DNA of 14,683 nucleotides from Palsa-1233 sp031367105 (GTDB taxonomy: Bacteria > Gemmatimonadota > Gemmatimonadetes > Gemmatimonadales > GWC2-71-9): the NCBI GenBank assembly GCA_031367105.1, contig JANLPG010000019.1, forward strand, positions 1-14,683, read 5' to 3'. A program made the position numbers and the translations under genes. The notes below the pieces were generated by a model. That model was not told the DNA's origin. It saw only the letters and a list, made by a program, of their open reading frames with translations, and ran no database searches. Shown piece after piece: positions 8,111 to 14,683 of the stretch. Position 1 is the first letter of the stretch. Every line of letters begins with the position of its first letter.

Positions 8111-8902
8111 GCCGCACAGCACCACCGTCTGGGGGGGCCTCTGGAACAGCGTGAGCAGCAGCAGCTGATCGACCGTTTTCGCGCCGCTCGGCGTGACGCC
8201 GAACTCGCCGTCCTGGAGGGATTCCACCCCCTCAAGCACGCGCTCCGGTTCAGGGCTGAGCTCTGCGCTATCGTCACCCGCGACCTCAGCGAGCTGGAGC
8301 AGCTAGCCGAGCAACTCGGCCCCGACGTACGCGCCGCCATTTCCGAGCGCGCGACCGCCGTGCCGCCGGGAGTGTTCGAGCAACTTTCTCCCGGTGCCAG
8401 GGAAGTCGGCGTGATCACCCTCGCGCTCCGACCAGTCATCACGCCCGAGCACATTCTGACGCTACCGCAGCAGGCGCCTGTCGTGTTGCTCGAATCGCCC
8501 ACCCACCTCGGCAATGTCGGTGCCGTGGTCCGGGTGGCTGCAGCGGCGGGTGCAGCGGCAGTGATCACCACCGGCACTCAGGATCCGTGGCATCCCAGCG
8601 CGCTCCGCGGGTCGGCCGGATTGCACTTCGCCATACCCGTCGTGCGCACCGACAATTACACCATCCCCGGGCGGCCGCTGATCGCGCTCGATCCGGAGGG
8701 CGATGATCTCGAACTCGCCTCGATCCCTTCAAACGCCGTGTTGGCATTCGGTTCGGAACGCTCCGGATTGAGTGACGAGTTGCTGGGCCGGGCCGATGCG
8801 CGGGTGCGGATCCCGATGGAAGCGGCGGTGTCGAGCCTCAACCTTTCGACGGCGGTCGCCGTGGTGCTCTACGCCTCGCGGCTGCGGCGGCACACGGCGT
8901 AG
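8030..8902 (+). CDS. SpoU/TrmH-family RNA 2'-O-methyltransferase with doubtful N-terminus
   Basis: The C-terminal half is a clear SPOUT methyltransferase, which transfers a methyl group from SAM to a ribose 2'-OH in tRNA or rRNA. Motif 1 is ESPTHLGNVGAVVRVA with the conserved Asn and Arg, motif 2 is LAFGSERSGLSDELL, and motif 3 is RIPMEAAVSSLNLSTAVAV, the last two forming the knotted SAM site. A substrate-binding-like N-terminal part begins around LEQREQQQLIDRFRAARRDA and includes LAVLEGFHPLKHAL. The start is uncertain. The only in-frame ATG (8030) lies inside the 180-bp amidase repeat, and the first 37 or so residues it gives are Arg-rich and unlike the family. No other ATG, GTG or TTG occurs in frame before the conserved part. 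Seven G at 8131-8137 sit at the junction. With six G, the amidase frame (ATG 8074 or GTG 8104) would run into the conserved part. No Shine-Dalgarno is evident. The exact RNA target cannot be told. Confidence 0.75.
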   Translation: MRPLSGPRCRRRSSPWQRRRNQPPQCRAAQHHRLGGPLEQREQQQLIDRFRAARRDAELAVLEGFHPLKHALRFRAELCAIVTRDLSELEQLAEQLGPDVRAAISERATAVPPGVFEQLSPGAREVGVITLALRPVITPEHILTLPQQAPVVLLESPTHLGNVGAVVRVAAAAGAAAVITTGTQDPWHPSALRGSAGLHFAIPVVRTDNYTIPGRPLIALDPEGDDLELASIPSNAVLAFGSERSGLSDELLGRADARVRIPMEAAVSSLNLSTAVAVVLYASRLRRHTA

Positions 8903-8990
8903 CCGATCTCCCCCTACCCGTCCGCCCGTTCGGCAGCATATTTACGGGGTCCCCTTCCAAGGCGTTTTCAGCATCCCCACCCGCGCTGCC

Positions 8991-8996
8991 AAGGAG
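8991..8996 (+). promoter_or_regulatory. Shine-Dalgarno of the amidase gene
   Basis: AAGGAG ends eight bases before ATG 9005. It confirms that start and so the twin-arginine signal at the very N-terminus. The gap from 8903 shows no convincing -35/-10 pair. Confidence 0.7.
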
Positions 8997-9004
8997 CGCG
9001 CCTC

Positions 9005-10696
9005 ATGACCATCGACCTCACCCGCCGCAGCTTCGTCGGGGCCGCCGCGGCGGCCGTCGGCACGCCCTGGTTTGCGCGACCAGTTTCAACCGACGGTGCC
9101 GGCTTCGCGCTGGTTGATCCCGCCGAGCCAGGCCTGACCCCGATGGATCGCGATCTGATGGAGGTGACGATTCCCCGCCTCCACGCGATGTACGCCGCCA
9201 GGCAATACACTGTGACGCAGGTGACACGATGGTACCTCAGCCGCATTGCACGCTATGACAAGGTCTACCGGGCAATGATTCACGTCGAAACGGTCGGTGC
9301 CTTGGCGACCGCTGCAGCACAGGACGCTGCCGCCAAGCACGCTGGCTCAGGGTTCAAGCGTGGGCCTTTGTGGGGCGTCCCGATGGTGATCAAGGCCAAC
9401 ACCAGCGTGAAGGGGCTGGTCACGAGCGCGGGCTGGTCCGGCTTTCTCATCCCCGGCTACGAATTGATCGCACCCAAGGATGCCACCGTCGTCGTGAAGC
9501 TCAAGGCAGCCGGTGCGATCATTCTCGGTCAGACCAATATGCCGGACTTCGCCGCCAGCGATGGCAACACCTCCTCTGCCTTCGGGCGCACGGGCGACGC
9601 CTACAACTGGCGGTTCTCGCCGGGCGGCTCTTCTGGCGGGACGGTGACGGCAATCGCCGCAAACTTTGCGCTCATCGGCAACGGCACCGACACCGCCAAT
9701 TCGATCCGGATGCCGGCCGCGACCAGCGCCGTGGTCGGGGTGTTGCCGACGCGCGGACTGGTCAGCATCGCCGGGATCAATCCGCTGGACTGGCTTCGTG
9801 ACAACACCGGGCCAATTGCGCGCGACGTCACCGATGCCGCGATCATGCTGGGCGTGATGGCGGGCGAGGACGCACTGGATTTTCGCACTCGGGGATCCGC
9901 CCGTCAGGCACAGCCGGGACCGTACACCCAATACCTCAACGCCAATGCACTCAAGGGGAAGCGTTTTGGTGTGCCAGCGTTCATCTTGGCAGACGCCAGC
10001 GGGGGCGGCAGCGGGACCCCCCTCGAGCCGGAAACACGGCAGCAGTTCCTGCAGGCGATCGAAGGAATGCATTCAGCAGGAGCCACGGTGGTGTTCGACG
10101 AAGGCCTCCTGCCACAGAGCTTTGCGACCCTGGCGGCAGCAGTGACCACTCGGCCGTACATCGCCGAAGGCACCGAAGCATTTCTTCGCGACTTCGGACC
10201 GGCGACGTATCACTCATCCCGAGAATATGCGACCGCTGTCGGGGCCCCGCTGCCGACGACGCTCATCCCCATGGCAGCGGCGCCGGAAGCAGCCGCCGCA
10301 GTACCGGCACCACGCCCAGCCGTCGCGAGTGACAGTGCAGCGGAGGCGATCCTCTGGCAACCGCAACGAGTCGCACTGGCGGCATACGACGAGGCGTTCG
10401 ACCGCTTTCACCTCGATGGGCTGGTGTATCCCGCGATCCAGATGCCACCGTTCGACGAGGTAGCGCTGGCGGTGGACGGTCGCCGCAGCGCGGGGCCGCA
10501 CAGCAACACTGGCTGGGTGAACCGAATCGGCGTGCCAGCCGTGTCGGTCCCCGGCGGCTTCTACGCCAACGGACTTCCGTTTGGGCTGGAGCTGTCGGCC
10601 AGGCGGTGGCAGGACGGCGATCTGTTGGGATATGCCTTTGCGTATGAACAGGCCACTCACCACCGGAAGCCGCCGGTGCTGGTGGAACACCGCTAA
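9005..10696 (+). CDS. Exported amidase-signature-family hydrolase (Tat signal)
   Basis: A 563-residue member of the amidase signature family (GatA/FAAH-like), which hydrolyses amide bonds. Residues 1-25 form a twin-arginine signal (TRRSFVGAAAAAVG), so folded export to the periplasm is likely. The Ser-cisSer-Lys triad is visible: Lys130 in GVPMVIKAN, cis-Ser209 in SPGGSSGGT, and nucleophile Ser233 in GTDTANSIRMPA. The 24-residue spacing between the two serines equals that of FAAH (217 and 241). The Gly-rich turn before the nucleophile reads ANS instead of GGS, a tolerated variant in amidases of the GNS type. The C-terminal part (LDGLVYPAIQMPP, then NRIGVPAVSVPGGF and GLPFGLELSARRW) is complete. 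It stands apart from other gatCAB genes and has a Tat signal, so it is not expected to be the tRNA amidotransferase subunit. Residues about 375-435 are duplicated at 7931-8110. Natural substrate unknown. Confidence 0.9.
   Translation: MTIDLTRRSFVGAAAAAVGTPWFARPVSTDGAGFALVDPAEPGLTPMDRDLMEVTIPRLHAMYAARQYTVTQVTRWYLSRIARYDKVYRAMIHVETVGALATAAAQDAAAKHAGSGFKRGPLWGVPMVIKANTSVKGLVTSAGWSGFLIPGYELIAPKDATVVVKLKAAGAIILGQTNMPDFAASDGNTSSAFGRTGDAYNWRFSPGGSSGGTVTAIAANFALIGNGTDTANSIRMPAATSAVVGVLPTRGLVSIAGINPLDWLRDNTGPIARDVTDAAIMLGVMAGEDALDFRTRGSARQAQPGPYTQYLNANALKGKRFGVPAFILADASGGGSGTPLEPETRQQFLQAIEGMHSAGATVVFDEGLLPQSFATLAAAVTTRPYIAEGTEAFLRDFGPATYHSSREYATAVGAPLPTTLIPMAAAPEAAAAVPAPRPAVASDSAAEAILWQPQRVALAAYDEAFDRFHLDGLVYPAIQMPPFDEVALAVDGRRSAGPHSNTGWVNRIGVPAVSVPGGFYANGLPFGLELSARRWQDGDLLGYAFAYEQATHHRKPPVLVEHR
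10128..10307 (+). repeat. 180-bp direct repeat, copy B (inside the amidase gene)
   Basis: The parent copy: it lies in the intact amidase reading frame (residues about 375-435) and its flanks continue the amidase fold. It matches 7931-8110 at 175/180 positions. Recombination between the two direct copies would remove 2197 bp, taking the methyltransferase gene and the catalytic part of the amidase. Confidence 0.95.
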
Positions 10697-10765
10697 CAGG
10701 CAGGACTGCCACTGAAGCCCGGTCGAGGCTGGCACCCAAACGGCGTCTATGCTAACGCCCCTACC

Positions 10766-10770
10766 GAGGA
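10766..10770 (+). promoter_or_regulatory. Shine-Dalgarno of the YHYH lipoprotein gene
   Basis: GAGGA lies six bases before ATG 10777, supporting that start. A TATGCT hexamer at 10748-10753 could be a -10 element, but no matching -35 is seen. Confidence 0.55.
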
Positions 10771-10776
10771 ACTCCG

Positions 10777-11745
10777 ATGTCCCTGAGCTCAATTCTCCTG
10801 CGCATCAAAGCGTTCTTGCAGCTCGGAGCGACGATGAGCGCGCTCGGCGCGGCATTGCCTGGCTGTAGCGGGGCGAGCGCCACCACCGTCACGCAGAGTC
10901 CCTCAGCGGACACGGCGCTCGCCATTTATTTCATCACGCCAAAACTCTGCACGGACGCGTCCGGCCCGGACTGCACCAAGCTGCGCCTGGGCAACGCCTA
11001 CCTCTCCACCACGGCGCCTGCGGTCGGCAAACTGTTCTCGTGCGTGGCCGCCGACCCAGGCGCCCCTGGAAGCAACCCGTCGAAGATCACCTGGATCGAC
11101 AACGCCGCAGGCACGTGGAACCTGCTGCGCAAGCCGTTCCTCCCAGCGAAAGCCGGTAGCAGCGTAGCGGGCACGATCACGCTGTCTGAGCAGAATGGGG
11201 CGCGCACAATCCAGTCGAACAACCTGCCGGTGGATGCCATGCTGGGCGACTGGCCGATGACCAAGTACGCCCTCCTCACCGCGATCGACCAGAACCCGGG
11301 CACGCCTGCAGCGCGCGCCATGACTTTCGCACTTCAGTCTCCGGCATCCGTGGCGGCGAGCCCGACTTGTGTTGGCATGGGCGCTATCGGCATTACGCTC
11401 AATGGCGTGGTGCTCTACAACGCGGTGGATGCGCGCGGGAACGACGCGGTCGCCAATGAGATCGTGGATGTATACGGCGGTCATCCGGCGATGACCGACT
11501 ATCACTATCACAACGTTCCTGAACGACTCGACGCATCGAGCGGCAGCGACGGGCACTCCGGGATCATCGGCTATATCCGCGATGGATTCGCGCTGTACGG
11601 CTATCACGGAGTGACGGGCACCGAATTGTCCAACGCCGACCTCGACGTCTGTCATGGGCACTCGCACGGGGCGCTTGGCTACCACTACCACGCGACCCTG
11701 GAGTACCCATACACGATCGGATGCTATCGCGGAACGCCGCGATAG
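10777..11745 (+). CDS. YHYH-domain secreted protein, probable lipoprotein
   Basis: A 322-residue protein. The N-terminus has a hydrophobic stretch ending in LGAALPGCSG. Cys29 or 30 fits a lipobox (L-P-G-C, with an unusual Pro at -2), so lipid anchoring or at least export is likely. The C-terminal third carries the YHYH-domain features: DYHYHNVPE, DGHSGIIGYIRDGFALYGYHG, then CHGHSHGALGYHYHATLEYPY and a final Cys. The two YHYH motifs and dense His residues suggest metal binding, but the domain's biochemical role is not established. The middle is low in recognisable motifs. It is 80 bp downstream of the amidase, with its own Shine-Dalgarno; co-transcription is possible. Four or more Cys in the mature part could form disulfides, in keeping with an extracytoplasmic location. 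Confidence 0.82.
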   Translation: MSLSSILLRIKAFLQLGATMSALGAALPGCSGASATTVTQSPSADTALAIYFITPKLCTDASGPDCTKLRLGNAYLSTTAPAVGKLFSCVAADPGAPGSNPSKITWIDNAAGTWNLLRKPFLPAKAGSSVAGTITLSEQNGARTIQSNNLPVDAMLGDWPMTKYALLTAIDQNPGTPAARAMTFALQSPASVAASPTCVGMGAIGITLNGVVLYNAVDARGNDAVANEIVDVYGGHPAMTDYHYHNVPERLDASSGSDGHSGIIGYIRDGFALYGYHGVTGTELSNADLDVCHGHSHGALGYHYHATLEYPYTIGCYRGTPR

Positions 11746-11775
11746 ATCCGCCGCCGCACCAAGTCCCCTGAACAC

Positions 11776-11808
11776 AAAACCCCACCGACGCTGCAACCGT
11801 CGCTGGGG
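11776..11808 (-). terminator. Intrinsic terminator of the tRNA-Ile gene
   Basis: Read on the minus strand: CCCCA, one mismatch, CGACG, a 7-base loop, CGTCG, one mismatch, TGGGG, then TTTT. The stem is 11780-11808 and the T-run is the A-run at 11776-11779. The T-run lies only on the minus side, so it serves the tRNA. It lies 30 bases after the stop of the converging YHYH gene. Confidence 0.75.
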
Positions 11809-11824
11809 CAAGGACTTCGAGAAG

Positions 11825-11898
<74 letters not shown>

Positions 11899-11962
11899 TC
11901 GGAACGGGGGCAACGTAAGCCCCCTGAGGCGCTCGGGGCAACCGCTCCCGCGACCCGACCGG

Positions 11963-12009
11963 AAAATCAGCCGCACCGACGCCCCGCCGGGCTGGCGGGG
12001 CGTCGGTGC
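11963..12009 (-). terminator. Strong hairpin terminator after the acidic small protein
   Basis: A perfect 16-bp stem (11973-11988 with 11994-12009; arm GCACCGACGCCCCGCC) and a 5-base loop. On the minus strand it is followed after six bases by TTTT (the A-run at 11963-11966). It lies 20 bases past the stop at 12030. It probably ends the typA/acidic-protein transcript and insulates the tRNA gene. The delayed T-run makes it slightly atypical. Confidence 0.75.
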
Positions 12010-12029
12010 ATTGCCTGCTGGGGTCACCT

Positions 12030-12263
12030 TCAGGCGTCGTCTTCGTCCTCTTCGAAAGTGAAGTCGCCACCGAACTCCACCTCCTCGGCGGCGTCTTCCG
12101 CTTCTTCGAAGTCCTCGTCTTCGTCATCGTCGAGGTCATCATCCTCCTCGTCGAATCCGAAGCCCTCGGTGTCGAAACTCTCCTCCTCCTCTTCTTCGAA
12201 GGGGCGCCGCATTACGGTGCCTTCGACCAGCGTCGCCTCGAGAGACGCTTCCCACGCCGACAT
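12030..12263 (-). CDS. Small extremely acidic protein, function unknown
   Basis: Read from the ATG at 12263 it has 77 residues, 38 of them Asp or Glu and only two basic (RR at 19-20). The N-terminal 20 residues (MSAWEASLEATLVEGTVMRR) look foldable. The rest is a run of acidic blocks broken by Phe (SFDTEGFGF, EVEFGGDFTF). No signal peptide or membrane segment. I recognise no family. The start is set by GGAGG five bases upstream; a longer form from GTG 12320 would overlap the typA stop and lacks a Shine-Dalgarno. It lies 53 bp after typA on the same strand and ends just before a strong terminator, so it is probably co-transcribed with typA. The charge suggests a disordered tail binding basic partners such as ribosomal proteins or nucleic-acid-binding proteins, but that is speculation. 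The low-complexity composition means that it could also be poorly conserved. Confidence 0.65.
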   Translation of the reverse strand: MSAWEASLEATLVEGTVMRRPFEEEEEESFDTEGFGFDEEDDDLDDDEDEDFEEAEDAAEEVEFGGDFTFEEDEDDA

Positions 12264-12268
12264 GGTAG

Positions 12269-12273
12269 CCTCC
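12269..12273 (-). promoter_or_regulatory. Shine-Dalgarno deciding the start of the acidic small protein
   Basis: GGAGG on the minus strand, five bases before ATG 12263. It is the best ribosome-binding site in this block and argues that the small protein is really translated. Confidence 0.7.
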
Positions 12274-12316
12274 ACAGTTCCAATTCCAGGGTGAACCCGC
12301 ATAGCCAGCTCCGTTC

Positions 12317-14170
12317 TCACGATGCGTCGGCGATGCGATTCGCCATCCGCTGGAACTTCTTCCGCTCGGTCGCCTGCAGCACCCGCTTCCGGAGCCGGAT
12401 GTTCTGGGGTGTGACCTCGATCAGTTCGTCCTCCTCGATGTACTCCAGCGCGTACTCGAGGGTAATCTGCCGCGGCGGCTCGAGCGAGACGTTATCGTCG
12501 GTGGCCGTGGTCCGCATATTCGTCAGCTTCTTCTCCTTGCCCACGTTCACGTCCATATCCGCCGGGCGGGAGTTCTCGCCGACGATCATCCCCTCGTACA
12601 CGTGTTCCCCCGGTGCCACGAACATCTGCGCCCGGTCCTGCAGATTGCCGAGGGCGAATGCCACGACACTGGCCTCGCGATCGGCCACCAGCACGCCACG
12701 CTTCCGGCCGCTGAGCGGGCCGGCCCACGGACCGTACTCAAGGTAGCGATGGTTCATCATCCCGGTACCGCGCGTGTCCGTCAGGAATTCCGACCGGTAG
12801 CCGAACAGCCCGCGTGAGGGAATCCGGAAGGTGAGGCGAACCTGCCCCTGCCCCGGATTGCGCATTTCGGTCATTTCGGAGCGGCGCGGCCCGAGCTTCT
12901 CCATCACCACGCCCATATACTCCTCGGGGACGTCGATGGTCAACTCCTCATACGGCTCCATCCGCTCGCCCTTGGGGCCTTCCTTGAGGATCACGCGTGG
13001 CCGGGAGACCTGGAACTCGTACCCTTCCCGCCGCATCGTCTCCATCAGGATGCCGAGGTGCAGCTCACCGCGGCCCGAGACGGAGTGGGTGTCGGGAGAG
13101 TCGGTGGGCTCGACCCGCAACGCCACGTTGCGCTCCAGCTCCTTGAAGAGCCGATCCCGCAGCTGGCGGGAGGTGACGTACTTCCCTTCGCGCCCTGCGA
13201 ACGGCGAATTGCTGACGATGAAATCCACCGAGATGGTGGGCTCCTCGACGGCGATCCCCTCCAGCCGTTCCATCAGATCGACCGAGGTGAAGGTCTTGCC
13301 GATGTCGAGCGTCTCGAAACCGGCCAGTGCGATGATATCGCCAGCGGCTGCGTGCTGGACATCGACCCGGTGGAGGCCGTCGAAGGTGTAGAGTTTGGTT
13401 ACCCGGTTGCGCTCGATCCCCGGCTCGTCGGTCACCATCCCCGGCTCGCCCAGCGGCAGCAGCGCCACCTGTTCGCCGACGTTGATCTGGCCCTGCTCGA
13501 TCCGCCCGATGGCGATCCGCCCCAGGAAGGAGGAGAAATCGAGGGTGGAGACCAGCATCTGGAACGGCTTGTCGGGATCGCCCGTGGGCGCCGGCACCGT
13601 CTTCACGATGGTATCGAACAGTGGCTCGAGCGTAGTGCCCGGCTCATCCAGCTCGTGGGTGGCAGTGCCCGCGCGACTGGAGGTGTAGAGGAAGGGGCAA
13701 TCGAGCTGCGCCTCGGTGGCGTCGAGGTCCATAAAGAGCGCCAGCACCTCGTCGTGCACGCGCATCGGCTCGGCGTCGGAGCGGTCGATCTTGTTGATCG
13801 CAACAATGGGCTGGAGCCCGAGGGCGAGGGCTTTCCGGGTCACGAAGCGGGTCTGGGGCATCGGGCCCTCGGCCGCATCGACCAGAATCAGCACGCCATC
13901 GACCATCCGGAGGATTCGCTCCACCTCGCCGCCGAAATCCGCGTGGCCCGGGGTGTCCACGATGTTCACCTTCACACCGTGCCAGGTGATGGCGGTGTTC
14001 TTGGCAAGAATCGTGATCCCCCGCTCCTTTTCGAGCGGATTGGAGTCCATCACGCGCTCCTCGACGTGCTGATTGGCGCGGAAGGCGCCCGCCTGACGGA
14101 GCATCTGGTCGACCAGTGTCGTCTTGCCGTGGTCGACGTGCGCGATGATGGCGATGTTGCGAATTTCCAC
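12317..14170 (-). CDS. typA: Ribosome-associated GTPase TypA/BipA
   Basis: A full-length 617-residue translational GTPase; the family is usually about 600-615. GTPase motifs: G1 AHVDHGKT (10-17), G2 RGITI (50-54), G3 DTPGHADF (72-79), G4 NKID (126-129) and G5 TSSRAG. These are followed by EF-G-like domains II, III and V and the TypA-specific C-terminal domain (for example RGLFGYRSEFLTDTRGTGMM). It binds the 70S ribosome and acts in stress, low-temperature growth and 50S assembly in species where it was studied. The start is GTG at 14170, giving MEIRNIAIIAHVDHG with the usual short lead; a modest AGGGG lies nine bases upstream. It is followed by the acidic small protein and preceded by a CDF transporter gene on the same strand, but has its own likely promoter. 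No odd residues seen. Confidence 0.97.
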   Translation of the reverse strand: MEIRNIAIIAHVDHGKTTLVDQMLRQAGAFRANQHVEERVMDSNPLEKERGITILAKNTAITWHGVKVNIVDTPGHADFGGEVERILRMVDGVLILVDAAEGPMPQTRFVTRKALALGLQPIVAINKIDRSDAEPMRVHDEVLALFMDLDATEAQLDCPFLYTSSRAGTATHELDEPGTTLEPLFDTIVKTVPAPTGDPDKPFQMLVSTLDFSSFLGRIAIGRIEQGQINVGEQVALLPLGEPGMVTDEPGIERNRVTKLYTFDGLHRVDVQHAAAGDIIALAGFETLDIGKTFTSVDLMERLEGIAVEEPTISVDFIVSNSPFAGREGKYVTSRQLRDRLFKELERNVALRVEPTDSPDTHSVSGRGELHLGILMETMRREGYEFQVSRPRVILKEGPKGERMEPYEELTIDVPEEYMGVVMEKLGPRRSEMTEMRNPGQGQVRLTFRIPSRGLFGYRSEFLTDTRGTGMMNHRYLEYGPWAGPLSGRKRGVLVADREASVVAFALGNLQDRAQMFVAPGEHVYEGMIVGENSRPADMDVNVGKEKKLTNMRTTATDDNVSLEPPRQITLEYALEYIEEDELIEVTPQNIRLRKRVLQATERKKFQRMANRIADAS

Positions 14171-14215
14171 TGCAAACGACCCCTATGTGACAATGCCCAG
14201 TACCCAAGGGCGGCA

Positions 14216-14244
14216 TATATACCCGGGGCACCGGAGCACCGCAA
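14216..14244 (-). promoter_or_regulatory. Likely sigma-70-type promoter of typA
   Basis: On the minus strand TTGCGG (14244-14239) and TATATA (14221-14216) are separated by 17 bases. They lie in the 79-bp gap between the transporter stop and the typA GTG, leaving a leader of roughly 35-40 bases. This AT-rich TATATAT stands out in a GC-rich surround. Confidence 0.45.
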
Positions 14245-14249
14245 GCCGA

Positions 14250-14683
14250 TCAATGGCTGTGATTATGCCCGTGGTGATGCCCCAGCCCGAGCGCCGCTGC
14301 CAGCGCGTCCTCGGGGGCGTCGGCGTCGCCGCACAGTTCCCCGCCACACGCGCCACCGGTCTCCAGCTGGATCGTGACGTGACCGATGCCCAGGTGCCCC
14401 ATCTCCAGTTCCAGCTGGCGGAGCACTTCGGGGTGGCTTTCGAGGGCGGGGACTACCACGTGTGCACTCATCGCCACAAGACCACCGGCCACGGTCCAGA
14501 CGTGGACGTCGTGGACTTTCGACACCCGTTCGTGCCGCAGCAGGCGGGCCTCCACCTCTCGCAGCGGGACGCCGGCCGGCACGCGGTCGAGCAGAATCGT
14601 GGAGCTCTCCCGGACCAGCCGCCAGGCGCTTCGGAGGATCAGCACCGAGACCAGGACCGAGATCAGCGGGTCAGCCGGGAGCC
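14250..14683 (-). CDS. Cation diffusion facilitator (CDF/CzcD-type) metal transporter, 3' part only
   Basis: The frame is open to the window edge, so the gene's start lies outside; about 143 residues remain. The visible part begins in the last transmembrane helix with LPADPLISVLVSVLILRSAW; the Asp belongs to the metal site of CDF proteins. It continues with RLVRESSTILLDRVPAGV, the usual link to the cytoplasmic domain, and the ferredoxin-like C-terminal domain (VSKVHDVHVWTVAGGLVAMSAHVVV). The protein ends in a His-rich tail (GHHHGHNHSH), which together with Cys residues in GACGGELCG suggests binding of Zn, Co or Cd. CDF proteins export divalent metals by proton antiport. The first GTG in frame (14645) lies inside the helix and is not the start. 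Metal specificity cannot be read from this fragment. Confidence 0.88.
   Translation of the reverse strand, partial: LPADPLISVLVSVLILRSAWRLVRESSTILLDRVPAGVPLREVEARLLRHERVSKVHDVHVWTVAGGLVAMSAHVVVPALESHPEVLRQLELEMGHLGIGHVTIQLETGGACGGELCGDADAPEDALAAALGLGHHHGHNHSH

Noticed and set aside
8903..8990. Promoter with a TATTTA at 8939-8944 before the amidase gene
   Set aside because: No reasonable -35 hexamer at 15-19 bases upstream.
9700..9725. Amidase nucleophile region reads ANS instead of GGS, perhaps inactive
   Set aside because: The nucleophilic Ser, the cis-Ser and the Lys are all present at the spacing seen in FAAH, and small-residue variation before the nucleophile is known in the family.
13058..14377. 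Long plus-strand frame opposite typA
   Set aside because: Antisense of a strongly conserved GTPase in GC-rich DNA. Its His/Asp/Gly-rich text shows no family motif.

Overview
The window is GC-rich and densely coding, and looks chromosomal. It most resembles a member of the Gemmatimonadota or a similar high-GC environmental bacterium. The grounds are an outer-membrane DUF5916 barrel with a CBM9-like domain, Pkn-type serine/threonine kinases fused to a TolB-N/FlgO-like domain plus TPRs, and a Tat-exported amidase. This placement is inferred from gene content and was not computed. I see no phage, plasmid, transposase, CRISPR or recognisable defence genes, and no clear new multi-gene system.

Left part, plus strand (1-7922). 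The 3' end of an S41/PDZ peptidase is translationally coupled through ATGA to a secreted CBM9-like/DUF5916 outer-membrane barrel. After a 103-bp gap come two tandem paralogous kinases (3429-5678 and 5766-7922). Each has an intact Hanks-type kinase domain, a TolB-N/FlgO-like domain and a C-terminal TPR array. Neither has a transmembrane segment, so both should be cytosolic.

Middle, plus strand (7923-11745). Directly after the second kinase lies a 180-bp fragment of the amidase gene found 2.2 kb downstream (7931-8110 versus 10128-10307, 175/180 identical by hand alignment). The fragment replaces or abuts the 5' end of a SpoU/TrmH-family RNA methyltransferase gene. The only in-frame ATG of that gene lies inside the fragment, and a run of seven G sits at the junction. 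Next come a Tat-signal amidase with an intact Lys-Ser-Ser triad and a predicted lipoprotein with two YHYH motifs.

Right part, minus strand (11776-14683), read right to left: the 3' end of a CDF metal transporter with a His-rich tail, typA/bipA with its own likely promoter, a 77-residue extremely acidic small protein ending at a perfect 16-bp-stem hairpin, then a solitary tRNA-Ile(GAT) with its own terminator. The plus- and minus-strand blocks converge in 11746-11824.

The points most worth checking are the duplicated amidase segment with the damaged or chimeric methyltransferase start beside it, and the pair of soluble kinase-TolB-N-TPR proteins. The rest is ordinary chromosomal content.
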